From JAJEFO01 sp009843725 (GTDB lineage: Bacteria; Pseudomonadota; Alphaproteobacteria; Rhodobacterales; Rhodobacteraceae): a stretch of 64,000 bases of DNA. Each line of letters starts with the position of its first letter. The stretch's first letter is position 1. Below are positions 15,997 to 25,092 of the stretch, one piece after another. The stretch lies in the NCBI GenBank assembly GCA_965243215.1, contig CBDEUJ010000005.1, forward strand, positions 310,001 to 374,000, given 5' to 3'. The notes below the pieces were generated by a model that saw only the letters and a list, made by a program, of their open reading frames with translations, did no database searches and was not told the DNA's origin. Made by a program: the position numbers and the translations under genes.

Positions 15997-18068
15997 CTCT
16001 CATCCCTCAATCGAATCAGCGCATCCCCCGCCACCGTCCGCGTTGAGGTCGCGATGAGCGGATTGACCTCGACCTCGAGCACAGCCTCGGCATTGGCAGC
16101 CACATAGTCCTGTACCGCCAGAACTGCCGATGCAATCCCGTCGCGATCGGCCGCGGGTGCGCCACGATAGCCCGAGAGCACGGGCGCGATGCGAAGCCGG
16201 TCGAGCGCAACGAGGACATCATCCTCGGTCACCGGCAAGAGAAGCGAGGTGACGTCATCAAGGATCTCGGTCATCGTGCCTCCGGCCCCAAGCGTCAGGA
16301 CAAATCCGTGGGCGGGATCGGCGATCACCCCGACGAGCAGTTCGGCTACCGCGCCCGCCACCATTTCCTCAACAAGATAGCCGTCGGTCTTCATGCGGCG
16401 GGCCTCGAGATCGACAGCAGCGGGATCGTGCAGATCCAGGGCAATGGCGCCTGCCTCCGTCTTGTGCGCCATGCCCTTGCCCTTCAGGACCAGCGGAAAT
16501 CCGATCTGCTCCGCCGCCTTCACGGCTTCCTCCGGTGAAGCCGCATGCGTGCCCTTGGGAACGTCAAGTCCGTGCGCGGCAAGCGCGGACTTCGCTTCTG
16601 CCTCGGCGATGACACGTGACGGACCGTCCGGCCCTGGAATGAGGAGCGGCGGAGCTTCCGGTCGTGGCCTGCCAAGTTGCGCCGCAGTGTCGATCGCGGC
16701 CAACGCTTCCGGAATGCCGGCGAGGGGTACGACGCCGTTTGCAACGAGCCGGTCCGAGACGTCCTCCGGCATGTTTTCGGGAAGTGTGGAAACGATTGCC
16801 ATCGGGACCCGCGTCGCTTTCCTGGTTGTCTCGACGGCTTCCAGAACGCTGTCCCATTCGGTCGGGTCGCAACGATCAGCGTGCGGCATGTCGAGGATGA
16901 CCATGCCAAGGGCAAGATCTCCCTGCATCATCGCAGTGAAGCAAGCCGTCAGCGCAGGGCCGTCCCGCCAGATGTAGGTGTGATAGTCCAGGGGATTGGC
17001 GAGCGCGACCTTGGGGCCGAGCACTTTGGCGAGGCCTGCGCGCTGCATGTCGGACAATGGCGGAAACTCCAGCCCGGTTGACAGTGCCGTGTCCGCAACC
17101 AGGCTCGCCTCGCCGCCCGAGCATGACATCGAGGCGATGCGGTTCGACGCAAGCGGCCCGGCAACATGAAGGAGCTTGAGCGTTTCCAGAAACACCGGAA
17201 GGCTCTCCGCCTGCCCGATGCCAAGCCGCGCGAGAAGCGCACGCGCGCCAGTCGCAATGCCGGCAAACGAGGCGGTATGGGACACGGTTGCGGCCTGCGC
17301 CTGCTCGGAAACGCCGACCTTCAGGGCGACGATCGGCTTGCCGAGGGACTGCGCCGTGCGCGCCATGGTCTCGAAGCGGCGAACATCCCCTACGCCCTCG
17401 ACATGCAGGCCGAGTGCGGTCACACGTTCGTCTTCCAGCAAAACTGTCCCGATTTCAGCCTGGTCCGTCTGCGCCTGGTTGCCCCCGGCAACCACATACG
17501 CAAAGGGGAGGCCGCGCGTCTGCATGGTGAGGTTCAATGCCATGTTGGACGATTGCGTGATCACGGCCACGCCTCGCCTGGTTCGTCTGGCACCGTGCTG
17601 GTCGGGCCACAGCGCCACACCGTCGAGGAGGTCGAGCAATCCATAGCAATTGGGGCCGAGGACGCGCATTTCGCCTGCCGCCTCCAGCAGGGCCTTCTGC
17701 ATGTCGCCGCCGTCACCCAATTCGGCATCCGCCTCGCGAAAGCCGGATGCAAAGCATATCGCTCCGCCCGCGCCCGTCCGACTCAATCTCCGCATCACCT
17801 CGATCGTTGCCTCGCGATTGATGCCAATGAAGCTTGCATCCGGGGGCGAAGGAAGAGCCTCGACAGATCTGTACGCGGACAGGCCGTCGATTTCGTCTCT
17901 GGTCGGATGCACAGGCCAGACCTCGCCAGCGAACCCGATCTTGCGGCATTCGCGTATCACGTTCGCGCACCATGTTCCGCCGCCGATCACGGCGATGGTT
18001 CGAGGCTTCAGAAGGCGTCGGAGATCACCCATGCGCACCCGCCCGCATCCCGGTCCCTCATGGTTCAT
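15993..18068 (-). CDS. NDP-forming acyl-CoA synthetase (fused alpha/beta), probable betaine/carnitine-CoA ligase
   Basis: 691 aa. ADP-forming acyl-CoA synthetases activate an acid through a phosphohistidine. Domains in order: CoA-binding Rossmann domain (about residues 15-140, IAVIGGGTWCANVIREC), succinyl-CoA-ligase-like domains with GPNCYGL near 140 and the SHTASFAG histidine motif near 255, then an ATP-grasp domain from about 470 (FPLVLKGKGMAHKTEAGAI, LGAGGTMTEIL, EVNPL). The ATG overlaps the acyl-CoA dehydrogenase stop (ATGA). Position between an acyl-CoA dehydrogenase and CaiD suggests it charges gamma-butyrobetaine, crotonobetaine or carnitine with CoA; the substrate is inferred from context only. 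Confidence 0.8.
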   Translation of the reverse strand: MNHEGPGCGRVRMGDLRRLLKPRTIAVIGGGTWCANVIRECRKIGFAGEVWPVHPTRDEIDGLSAYRSVEALPSPPDASFIGINREATIEVMRRLSRTGAGGAICFASGFREADAELGDGGDMQKALLEAAGEMRVLGPNCYGLLDLLDGVALWPDQHGARRTRRGVAVITQSSNMALNLTMQTRGLPFAYVVAGGNQAQTDQAEIGTVLLEDERVTALGLHVEGVGDVRRFETMARTAQSLGKPIVALKVGVSEQAQAATVSHTASFAGIATGARALLARLGIGQAESLPVFLETLKLLHVAGPLASNRIASMSCSGGEASLVADTALSTGLEFPPLSDMQRAGLAKVLGPKVALANPLDYHTYIWRDGPALTACFTAMMQGDLALGMVILDMPHADRCDPTEWDSVLEAVETTRKATRVPMAIVSTLPENMPEDVSDRLVANGVVPLAGIPEALAAIDTAAQLGRPRPEAPPLLIPGPDGPSRVIAEAEAKSALAAHGLDVPKGTHAASPEEAVKAAEQIGFPLVLKGKGMAHKTEAGAIALDLHDPAAVDLEARRMKTDGYLVEEMVAGAVAELLVGVIADPAHGFVLTLGAGGTMTEILDDVTSLLLPVTEDDVLVALDRLRIAPVLSGYRGAPAADRDGIASAVLAVQDYVAANAEAVLEVEVNPLIATSTRTVAGDALIRLRDER

Positions 18069-19225
18069 GCGCCAAGCGGCCGGAAGAGTTCGCGGCTGAT
18101 GATGTGCCGCTGGATTTCCGAGGTGCCGTCCCAGATGCGCTCGACCCGCGCATCGCGCCAGAATCGCTCGATCGGGAAGTCGTCCATGAGGCCCATGCCG
18201 CCAAATACCTGCAAGGTCGCGTCTGTCACCCGCGCCAGCATCTCGGATGCATAGAGCTTTGCCGAGGCGATCTCACGGTTCGCCGACAACCCCTGGTCCA
18301 GCCGCCATGCCCCGGCCAATGTCAGCCAGTCGGCGGCGTCGATTTCGGTGATCATGTCGGCAATCTGGAAGCTTACGCCTTGGAATTTCGCGATCTGCTG
18401 GCCGAACTGCTTGCGCTCGGCGGCGTAGTTCACCGCGTAGTCGAAACAGCGCCGCGCCCGCCCGACCGAAGACGCCGCAACCGTCAGCCGGGTCGCATAA
18501 AGCCACTCGTTCATCACGGCAAACCCGTTGTCGACCTCGCCAAGCACCTGGGTTCCAGGCAGCCGGCAATTGTCAAACGTCAGGATGCAGTTCTTGTAGC
18601 CCCTGTGGCTGACCGAGTTGTATCCGTCCCGCACTTCGAAGCCCGGATGGCCGCGGTCGACAAGGAACCCGGTGATCCGCTTCTTCGCACCCTTCGGGGT
18701 CTCGTCGACGCCCGTCGCCACGAAGACGATGAAGAAGTCCGCATGTTCCGCGCCAGAGATGAAGTGCTTGGATCCGTTCACGATCCAATCGCCTCCGTTG
18801 CGGACCGCCGTGCATTTCATGCTGCGAATGTCGGACCCGGCATCCGGCTCGGTCATGGCCAAGGCATCCATTCTCTCGCCGCGGACAGCAGGCAGGAGAT
18901 AGCGCTCCCGCTGCTCCCTCGTGCACGCCATCAGGATTTTCTGGGGTCGCCCGAAGAAATGCGTGAGCGCCATCGAGCCGCGTCCCAACTCCCGCTCCAC
19001 GAGCGTGAAATCGACGTGGGAAAGCCCGGCACCACCCACCTCCTCCGGGAAATTGCAGGCATAGAAGCCGAGGTCGACGACCTTGTTCCTGATTTCGTCG
19101 CCCAGTTCGCGCGGGACATGCCCGGTGTGCTCGATCTCGGCCTCGTACGGGTAAATCTCCTTCTCGACAAAGCTACGGACCGTGGAGACGATCATCTCCT
19201 GCTCTTCGTCCAACCCGAAATCCAT
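18065..19225 (-). CDS. Acyl-CoA dehydrogenase, candidate gamma-butyrobetainyl-CoA dehydrogenase
   Basis: 386 aa FAD enzyme of normal family length. FAD/acyl-CoA motifs: MTEPDAGSDIRSMKC (near 140), KHFISGAEHADF, LQVFGGMGLMDDFPIERFWRDAR and EIQRHIISREL at the end. The catalytic glutamate would lie in the WDGTSEIQ region or in the segment around residue 240; I cannot fix it by eye. First gene of a tightly overlapping minus-strand operon (ligase, caiD, BKACE, sulfatase). The expected product, crotonobetainyl-CoA, is the CaiD substrate, which is why I infer this substrate. A generic fatty acyl-CoA role cannot be excluded. Confidence 0.78.
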   Translation of the reverse strand: MDFGLDEEQEMIVSTVRSFVEKEIYPYEAEIEHTGHVPRELGDEIRNKVVDLGFYACNFPEEVGGAGLSHVDFTLVERELGRGSMALTHFFGRPQKILMACTREQRERYLLPAVRGERMDALAMTEPDAGSDIRSMKCTAVRNGGDWIVNGSKHFISGAEHADFFIVFVATGVDETPKGAKKRITGFLVDRGHPGFEVRDGYNSVSHRGYKNCILTFDNCRLPGTQVLGEVDNGFAVMNEWLYATRLTVAASSVGRARRCFDYAVNYAAERKQFGQQIAKFQGVSFQIADMITEIDAADWLTLAGAWRLDQGLSANREIASAKLYASEMLARVTDATLQVFGGMGLMDDFPIERFWRDARVERIWDGTSEIQRHIISRELFRPLGA

Positions 19226-19265
19226 GGCTCCGGCCCCCTTGTGCGCCCGGCGGAGTTAGCGCTAC

Positions 19266-19301
19266 TTCCGTTTCGGAACCAAGCGGAATCCGACAGTTCC
19301 G
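19266..19301. promoter_or_regulatory. Cluster of TTCCG/CGGAA inverted repeats in divergent promoter
   Basis: Between the acyl-CoA dehydrogenase (minus) and the amidase (plus) lie TTCCG-TTT-CGGAA (19266-19278) and CGGAA-N8-TTCCG (19284-19301), four copies of one 5-mer in 36 bp. Probable binding sites for a regulator of both operons; the regulator is not identified and no regulatory gene is adjacent. Confidence 0.45.
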
Positions 19302-19363
19302 TGCCGATTGCGAAAATAATTCCTCGTCCGCGCAGCGACGCGGGCAGCAAATGCGAGGCAACC

Positions 19364-20815
19364 ATGGGAAATGAAATGCTGCCGGTCTTCACCGGACCGG
19401 AACTATGCGCCTTGGAAGCTCGCGAAGTCGTGGACCTCCTCAAAAGGCGGGAGATTTCCCCGGAAGAGCTTCTCGACGCTTCGTTTTCCAGGATCGAGAC
19501 GGTCGAGCCGGCAGTCAACGCCATGCCCACCACATGTCCCGATCGCGCCCGCGCGACCGCCAAGACGCTCGCGAACGAGCAGGCGGACCATCCGGGCTGG
19601 CTTGGCGGCCTGCCCCTGGGCATCAAGGACCTGGATCGGGTCAAGGGCGTCCGGACAACGTTCGGAACGCTGGGTCTTTCGGATCATGTCCCCGACTTCT
19701 CGGATCACTTTGTCGAAAGGCTGGAGCAGCGCGGCGGAATCGTCGTCGGCAAGACCAACACGCCCGAAATGGGCGCGGGCGGCAACACGTTCAACGCCGT
19801 CTTCGGCGCGACGAGGAACCCGTGGAACACCGCCCTCAACCCCGGCGGGTCCTCCGGAGGGGCCGCAGCCTCGCTCGCTACGGGCGAAACATGGCTCAGC
19901 CAAGGCTCCGATCACGGCGGCTCGCTGCGCACGCCGGCGGCCTATTGCGGCGTTGTCGGGCTTCGCACCACGCCTGGTCGCGTGCCGACGACGCTCGTTG
20001 CAGGCATCAGCGCAGCGCACATTGGCGATGGCGTGATCGGTCCCATGGCACGTTCGGTTCGGGACTGCGCGCTGTTTCTGGACTCGCTCTCGGGATTCGA
20101 GCCGCGGTTTCCGCTGTCCCTGCCTTCGCCGGAATCGTCATTTCAGGATGCCGTTGCGAGATCGACGCCAAAGGTGCGGATCGCCTTTGCTTCCGACCTT
20201 GGCGGCCTCTGCCCGGTGGAAGCCCCGATCCGTGACGCTCTCGCATCGGCCCTCGAAAGGGTCGAGGCCGAAGGCGGATCGGTCATCGAGGACTGCCCGG
20301 ACCTGACCGGCCTGGAGGAAACCTACCGAAAGCTGCGGGCACTTGGCCTCGTGGCCTCCTTCTCGCGCCTGCCAGAGGACGTCTATCAACACTTCAAGCC
20401 TGCGCTGCGCGACAACTGGGCATATGCACGGACCCTGACGCTAGAGGACTTTGCCGATGCCTACATCGACCGGACGCGGCTGTTCCTGGTGATGCAGGAC
20501 TTTCTTGAGGACTTCGACGTGCTTGCCTGCCCGACCGTGAGCTGCATGCCGAGGAATTCGGACATCGAATGGATCGACGAGGTCGAGGGCGAAACCTTCG
20601 AAGACTACCTTGGCTGGATGAAGTTCGCCTTTCTTGCCACGACCGCCGGGCTGCCCGCAGTTTCGGTTCCGGTCGCGGTTTCCGAGCAAGGTTTGCCCAT
20701 CGGAATCCAGCTTGTCGGGCCGCCCCGGGGAGAGGCGACAGTGCTGGCCGTCGGACGAGCGATCGAGATTGCGGTCGGCGGCCCATTCGGGCCGATCGAT
20801 CCGGTTGTCACGTAG
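19364..20815 (+). CDS. Amidase-signature family amidohydrolase
   Basis: 483 aa, standard length for the amidase signature family, which hydrolyses amides with a Ser-cisSer-Lys triad. The lysine is in LPLGIKDLDRVKG (near residue 90), the cis-serine in NPGGSSGGAAASLATG (near 165) and the nucleophile serine in GSDHGGSLRTPAAYCGVVGL (near 190). The ATG at 19364 is preceded by GCGAGGC; the frame is open far upstream, but that part is antisense to the acyl-CoA dehydrogenase and is not coding. Divergent from the quaternary-amine operon, so a betaine amide or carnitinamide substrate is possible but unproven. Confidence 0.85.
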   Translation: MGNEMLPVFTGPELCALEAREVVDLLKRREISPEELLDASFSRIETVEPAVNAMPTTCPDRARATAKTLANEQADHPGWLGGLPLGIKDLDRVKGVRTTFGTLGLSDHVPDFSDHFVERLEQRGGIVVGKTNTPEMGAGGNTFNAVFGATRNPWNTALNPGGSSGGAAASLATGETWLSQGSDHGGSLRTPAAYCGVVGLRTTPGRVPTTLVAGISAAHIGDGVIGPMARSVRDCALFLDSLSGFEPRFPLSLPSPESSFQDAVARSTPKVRIAFASDLGGLCPVEAPIRDALASALERVEAEGGSVIEDCPDLTGLEETYRKLRALGLVASFSRLPEDVYQHFKPALRDNWAYARTLTLEDFADAYIDRTRLFLVMQDFLEDFDVLACPTVSCMPRNSDIEWIDEVEGETFEDYLGWMKFAFLATTAGLPAVSVPVAVSEQGLPIGIQLVGPPRGEATVLAVGRAIEIAVGGPFGPIDPVVT

Positions 20816-21274
20816 TAGCGGATGGCAGGCAACACGGACATTCGACCATACGACGCTCTCGCGTGTTCCCGCGGCGTCCATTGTGGGAACTGGACTGGCG
20901 CACCCGATCCCGACTTCGAAAGTACAAGGCCGCAACGGTCGTTCCCAAACATGGCGCCACCATTGATTCTGTATCCGCGGTCGCAGGGACCACAACTGGC
21001 TTTGCCAGGTTGGGCAGCCGAGGGCCGCGGTCGTCATGGGTGAAATGCCAAGGAATTCCACGGACTACGTTGAAGTAAACTCGCGTTGGGTCCGAAATTG
21101 CGAGGAATGAGGCGAGTGAGTTCCGGTGCCAGAACCTGACCCGCGTAGGCATGCACGGAAATTGGCCGGATCGGCGACGGTTCCTTGACCGTCGTCCGGC
21201 CGATTGCGGAATGGCATGACGTTCCGGCAGTCACGGACGGCGCGAGTCTGGGCGTCGAGGCAGCGCAACCAGCT
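20816..21274. other. Gap with no recognisable gene
   Basis: About 460 bp between the 3' ends of the amidase and the convergent dehydrogenase gene. Nothing coding seen; no obvious terminator hairpin with a T tract. Confidence 0.45.
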
Positions 21275-22186
21275 TCAATTCCGATCAAGCGCTGCAATCA
21301 CGAGATCGGCTCTCCTGTCAGCGTCCGGCTCTCCTGGATCAAGTGCCATTGCACCGACAAGCGCCTGCCACCGGGCCGCCGCTTCGGACATCGTGGCGGG
21401 CAAGTCGAGGCCTGCCACCATCTTCGCCGCCTCCTCCATCTCGGCGGCCCGCCTTTCTCCGTGAATCATCATGCGATCCAGGGCATAGACGCCCCGCTCC
21501 GCCCAGCGAAATCCGGGATAGGTGGCATCCAGCGACGCAATGACTGCGTCCGTGACGCCGAGCTTCCGCCCGGCGACAAGCATCTCGGCGGCAATCGCCT
21601 CCATCCCTTTCACGGCAATTGAGCGGACAAGCTTGATCGCCGAGGCCCTTCCTACGGGGCCTTCCACGACCGCAACGTTCATGTCGAGTCGCTTCATGGT
21701 CTGTTCGGCTTCGTCTGCATGGGCGCCGCTTGCCAGCACCGACGTTCTGTGCAGTGCGGGGAAAACGGGCGTCATGACTGCGACGTCCATGTACTTTCCG
21801 CCCGCCGCCTCGATTGCGTCGCAAGACGCCTGCTTGGTCTGTGGCGCCGACGAATTGCAATCGAGGAACAGGCGGTTCTCGATGCCGGACCTTGCCGCAG
21901 CTTCGGCAGCGGCAAGAGATTGATCCGCCGTGACCATAGAAAAGACGACGTCGCAAGCCGAGATGGCCTCATGCAACTCCTCGCATCCCCGGATGCCATC
22001 AGCTCTGTAATCGGCGCGCATTCCGTCACGCGCAAATCCCGGACTCTCGGTCTTGATGTCAAAGGCCGAAACGTCAGGCATGCCGGCCGCTGACCAGCCC
22101 TGCACGAACGCCCGCGCAGCCTCGCCATAACCCAGGAAGGTCACCCGCGGGCGGTTGCCTGCTTTCTTGCGCGCCATCTCTGACAT
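21275..22186 (-). CDS. NAD(P)-binding beta-hydroxyacid dehydrogenase-like protein (DUF1932 type)
   Basis: 303 aa. The N-terminal Rossmann domain (VTFLGYGEAARAFVQGW, residues about 14-30) is of the 6-phosphogluconate/3-hydroxyisobutyrate dehydrogenase type, with LFLDCNSSAPQTKQ as substrate motif and MDVAVMTPV. The C-terminal helical part (KLVRSIAVKGMEAIAAEML, then YPGFRW) fits DUF1932, where the lysine acts in catalysis. The start is ATG 22186 (GGAGAG upstream); a GTG two codons earlier and an ATG at 22177 are alternatives. Stands alone. It is the only soluble hydroxyacid-type dehydrogenase near the caiD operon, so a role on a hydroxy-acid of that pathway is conceivable but speculative. Confidence 0.75.
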   Translation of the reverse strand: MSEMARKKAGNRPRVTFLGYGEAARAFVQGWSAAGMPDVSAFDIKTESPGFARDGMRADYRADGIRGCEELHEAISACDVVFSMVTADQSLAAAEAAARSGIENRLFLDCNSSAPQTKQASCDAIEAAGGKYMDVAVMTPVFPALHRTSVLASGAHADEAEQTMKRLDMNVAVVEGPVGRASAIKLVRSIAVKGMEAIAAEMLVAGRKLGVTDAVIASLDATYPGFRWAERGVYALDRMMIHGERRAAEMEEAAKMVAGLDLPATMSEAAARWQALVGAMALDPGEPDADRRADLVIAALDRN

Positions 22187-23213
22187 CTCCACACTCTCCG
22201 TCGCCTGGCTATCAGATTGCCGCGAGAAGCGAAATTCCGGACTGGGCCAGCATCGTCTGCAGTGCAGAACGCTTTGGAAGGGAACCGGTCGGTCTGCGCG
22301 GCGGACGTCCCCGTTCGACGCCCCCGAAGGTGCAAGGCGCTCTCGTGCGAGCTCGCTGCCCGGCAGTCCGGACCATGCCTTCCCGCTGCTGTCGAGGCCG
22401 ACGGTGCTGCCGGGCTAGGTCATCGGCCAAACGGAATTCGACCCGATCTCGGATTGTTGCCATGCAAGAGCGAGGCCGAATCCCAGAGAATCAGCTGTTG
22501 GCCCCTTGAATCGCGAGGGATTCCCTTCCGGCCCTCCAGCGAATTCCGCGAAGTCGAATAGGAGTCAGATTGTCGCGTACTGCAGGCCCGAGGCCTCTGC
22601 GTGCAGGTCCATCTGGCAGGGACTTGCGGCTTGATGCGAATGTACGGCGCGTGCAAGGCACACGCATCGTGACATGGATCGATTGGACCCATACTTTCCC
22701 CCGGACAAGCCAAGCAACCTGAATGACGGAGGCAATTGTCTCCATCCACCCCGACGCGGCAACGAGCAATGAACTCCACAAGGAAGTACCGATCGTCTGC
22801 CTGAAGTGGGTGGGCGGGAACATCCCGGCCAGCGCGCCGGGCAACATTTGCGGCAACGACGTTGCGCCAGACTTGAATTCGAGTGACTTCCAGGACTCTC
22901 AGCTGCCCTTGGAAATTGGCAAATGCGCTCGATCTGTCTGGCCGGCCGGCTTGACCCATTCGGTCGGGAGGGTCAGGTATCCAGGCAAGAGCGGGATTTC
23001 TCAGGGCGCGTACGGCAGCGTGCGCCAGGATGGCGACGTGAATCAGACGCGCAGAATGAATCCCTGGGACAATCGCCCGTCTCTTGGGCCACTTGTAGCT
23101 CGCGAAAGGCGATGTCATCCTCGCCCAAGCCCCCTCTGGCGTCGCTGCGATGACAGCCAACGTCGGGATGGTCGCCACGACTTACGGCCCAGGCCAAATT
23201 GAAAGGACCGCGC
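22187..23213. other. Long gap, possibly decayed coding sequence
   Basis: About 1 kb upstream of both flanking genes. A minus-strand frame is open over 22420-23178, but its codon pattern and composition do not look like a real protein and the frame lacks a recognisable family. It may be an old pseudogene on the minus strand; I cannot name it. It should also hold the promoter for the galactose dehydrogenase gene. Confidence 0.35.
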
Positions 23214-24137
23214 TTGGCCCTCAAGACTGCACTCGTCGGGATCGGCAAGATCGCCAGGGATCAGCACATTCCGGCGATCGAAGCCAGTGCCGATTTCGAA
23301 CTTGTCGCGACGGCCAGCCGAAACGCCGAGGTGGAGGGTATTCCCGCATTTCGCAACCTGGCGAGCCTTCTCGAGAACGTGCCGGAAGTGGATTGCGTTT
23401 CGTTGTGCACGCCGCCGGCGGCACGCAATCCAGACGCAAGGCTGGCAATCGAGACCGGCTGCCACGTGATGCTGGAAAAGCCGCCCGGAACGACTCTTGC
23501 AGAAGTACGGGATCTTGCCTTGCTCGCCGAAAGGTCGGGCGTGACGCTCTTTGCATCATGGCACTCGCGAGAGGCCGCCGCCGTGCGTGCGACCAGGGAC
23601 TGGCTGAAGGGCAGGCTGGCAAGGGAAGTGAGGATCGACTGGAAGGAGGATGTCCGGTTCTGGCACCCCGGCCAGGACTGGATCTGGCAGGCGGACGGCT
23701 TCGGCGTGTTCGATCCGGGCATCAACGCCCTTTCCATCCTGACTGCAATTCTTCCACGCCCCCTTTGCGTTTCTGAAGCCAGCCTCTCGATTCCCGAGAA
23801 TTGCGACACACCGGTCGCCGCGCGGATGCTTCTGCACGACTCGGAAGGAACGAAGGTGTCCGTGGAGTTCGACTGGCTGGAAGAGGGATCCCCGAAATGG
23901 GACATCAGGATTCTGGCGGACGACAAGGAAGCGCTGCTTTGCGACGGCGGGGCACGCCTGCTGATTGACGGTGACGAAACCGTGTCGGGTCCGGATCGGG
24001 AATACCAAGCGCTCTACGAACGCTTTGCCGGATTGATTGCGCTAGGGTCAAGCGACGTTGACCTTTCACCCATGCGGATCGTGTCTGACGTGATGGCAGT
24101 GGCGGACCGCAAGGTCGCCCCTCCGTTCGAGTGGTGA
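23214..24137 (+). CDS. gal: D-galactose 1-dehydrogenase (Gfo/Idh/MocA family)
   Basis: 307 aa. Oxidises D-galactose to galactonolactone with NAD(P), the first step of the De Ley-Doudoroff route. Rossmann motif TALVGIGKIARDQHIPAI at the N-terminus, EKPPG with the catalytic-region lysine near residue 95, and the diagnostic block DWKEDVRFWHPGQDWIWQ followed by GVFDPGINALS, which is shared with known galactose dehydrogenases. The start is uncertain: TTG 23214 is chosen because AAAGGA lies 6 nt upstream; TTG 23199 is the alternative. ispD follows after 4 bp. The galactonate enzymes that would follow are not in the window. Confidence 0.82.
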   Translation: MALKTALVGIGKIARDQHIPAIEASADFELVATASRNAEVEGIPAFRNLASLLENVPEVDCVSLCTPPAARNPDARLAIETGCHVMLEKPPGTTLAEVRDLALLAERSGVTLFASWHSREAAAVRATRDWLKGRLAREVRIDWKEDVRFWHPGQDWIWQADGFGVFDPGINALSILTAILPRPLCVSEASLSIPENCDTPVAARMLLHDSEGTKVSVEFDWLEEGSPKWDIRILADDKEALLCDGGARLLIDGDETVSGPDREYQALYERFAGLIALGSSDVDLSPMRIVSDVMAVADRKVAPPFEW

Positions 24138-24141
24138 GGCG

Positions 24142-24831
24142 ATGACCGCGACCGCCCTCCTGATCGTCGCTGCCGGCCGCGGCGTGCGCATCGGCGGCGA
24201 CGTGCCGAAGCAATACGCCGATCTAGGTGGCAAGGCGCTGCTCAGGCACACTGTCGAACGCGTCCTCGCCGTCCTGGAGACTTCCTGCGTCCTGGCCGTC
24301 ATCGGCAATGGAGACGACAAGCTGTATGGTGCGGCGATGGAGGGGGTGGATCGGGACCGCCTGATGGACCCGGTCGTTGGCGGCGAAACCCGCGCGCAAT
24401 CGGTTCGCGCCGGCCTAGAGGCGCTGGTCCCCGTGGCGCCGGGAAACGTCCTGATCCACGATGCGGCCCGACCCTTCGTGACCCCTCGCGTCATCCGCGG
24501 GGTCATCGCCGCACTCGACGGGCACGACGGCGCATTTCCCGCCCTGCCCGTCGTCGACGCGCTCTGGCTTGCAAAGGACGGCATCGCGCTGGAAGCGCGG
24601 TCCCGGAGCGATCTCTGGCGCGCGCAGACGCCGCAGGGGTTCAAGTTCAAGCGCATCCTGGACGCGCACCGGAACTTCCCGGGCGACGCCGGCGACGATG
24701 TCGAAGTGGCCCGTGCCGCCGGACTCGATGTGCGGGTCGTCGAGGGCTCCGAGGCCAATTTCAAGGTCACGACGCCGGACGATCTTGCCCGCGCACGAGT
24801 CCTGCTCGACCGATTCGCAAGCCTTGATTGA
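24142..24831 (+). CDS. ispD: IspD-like 2-C-methyl-D-erythritol 4-phosphate cytidylyltransferase
   Basis: 229 aa, normal for the MEP-pathway enzyme that makes CDP-methylerythritol. The nucleotide-binding motif is VAAGRGVRIGGDVPKQY (residues about 9-25); further motifs are GGETRAQSVRAGLEAL, IHDAARPFVTPRVIRGV and RAQTPQGFKF, with EGSEANFKVTTPDDL near the end. All key family motifs are present. Only 4 bp separate it from the galactose dehydrogenase stop, and there is no ispF after it, unlike the usual alphaproteobacterial ispDF arrangement. It may be a second copy or a repurposed cytidylyltransferase. Confidence 0.83.
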   Translation: MTATALLIVAAGRGVRIGGDVPKQYADLGGKALLRHTVERVLAVLETSCVLAVIGNGDDKLYGAAMEGVDRDRLMDPVVGGETRAQSVRAGLEALVPVAPGNVLIHDAARPFVTPRVIRGVIAALDGHDGAFPALPVVDALWLAKDGIALEARSRSDLWRAQTPQGFKFKRILDAHRNFPGDAGDDVEVARAAGLDVRVVEGSEANFKVTTPDDLARARVLLDRFASLD

Positions 24832-25092
24832 CAGGACGCACCGCGGACCCCGGACGCCTTGAAGGGTCGTTGCGCAACTTTGCGATCCGGCGTGCAGCCG
24901 AGGCGTGGAATCTGTTCAACGATCAAGGCATTGCGAATGCCTCCGGTTCACGCGCCACATGGATGGCCGACCGCGCATTCCTCTTGCCGCTCTTCTGTCA
25001 CACTTGACCTGCATGCTTGGCACACAATCACAGGATTTCGACCCAATCCGGCTTGAGATCGACATTTTCGAGACGAAGCGAGAGCTGGCCGG

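Noticed and set aside
17834..19363. Plus-strand extension of the amidase frame by 510 codons
   Set aside because: It runs antisense through the acyl-CoA dehydrogenase; the amidase fold begins at the ATG at 19364 with its own ribosome site.
22420..23178. 252-codon minus-strand frame
   Set aside because: No ribosome site, odd residue composition and no recognisable domain; reported only as possible decay.
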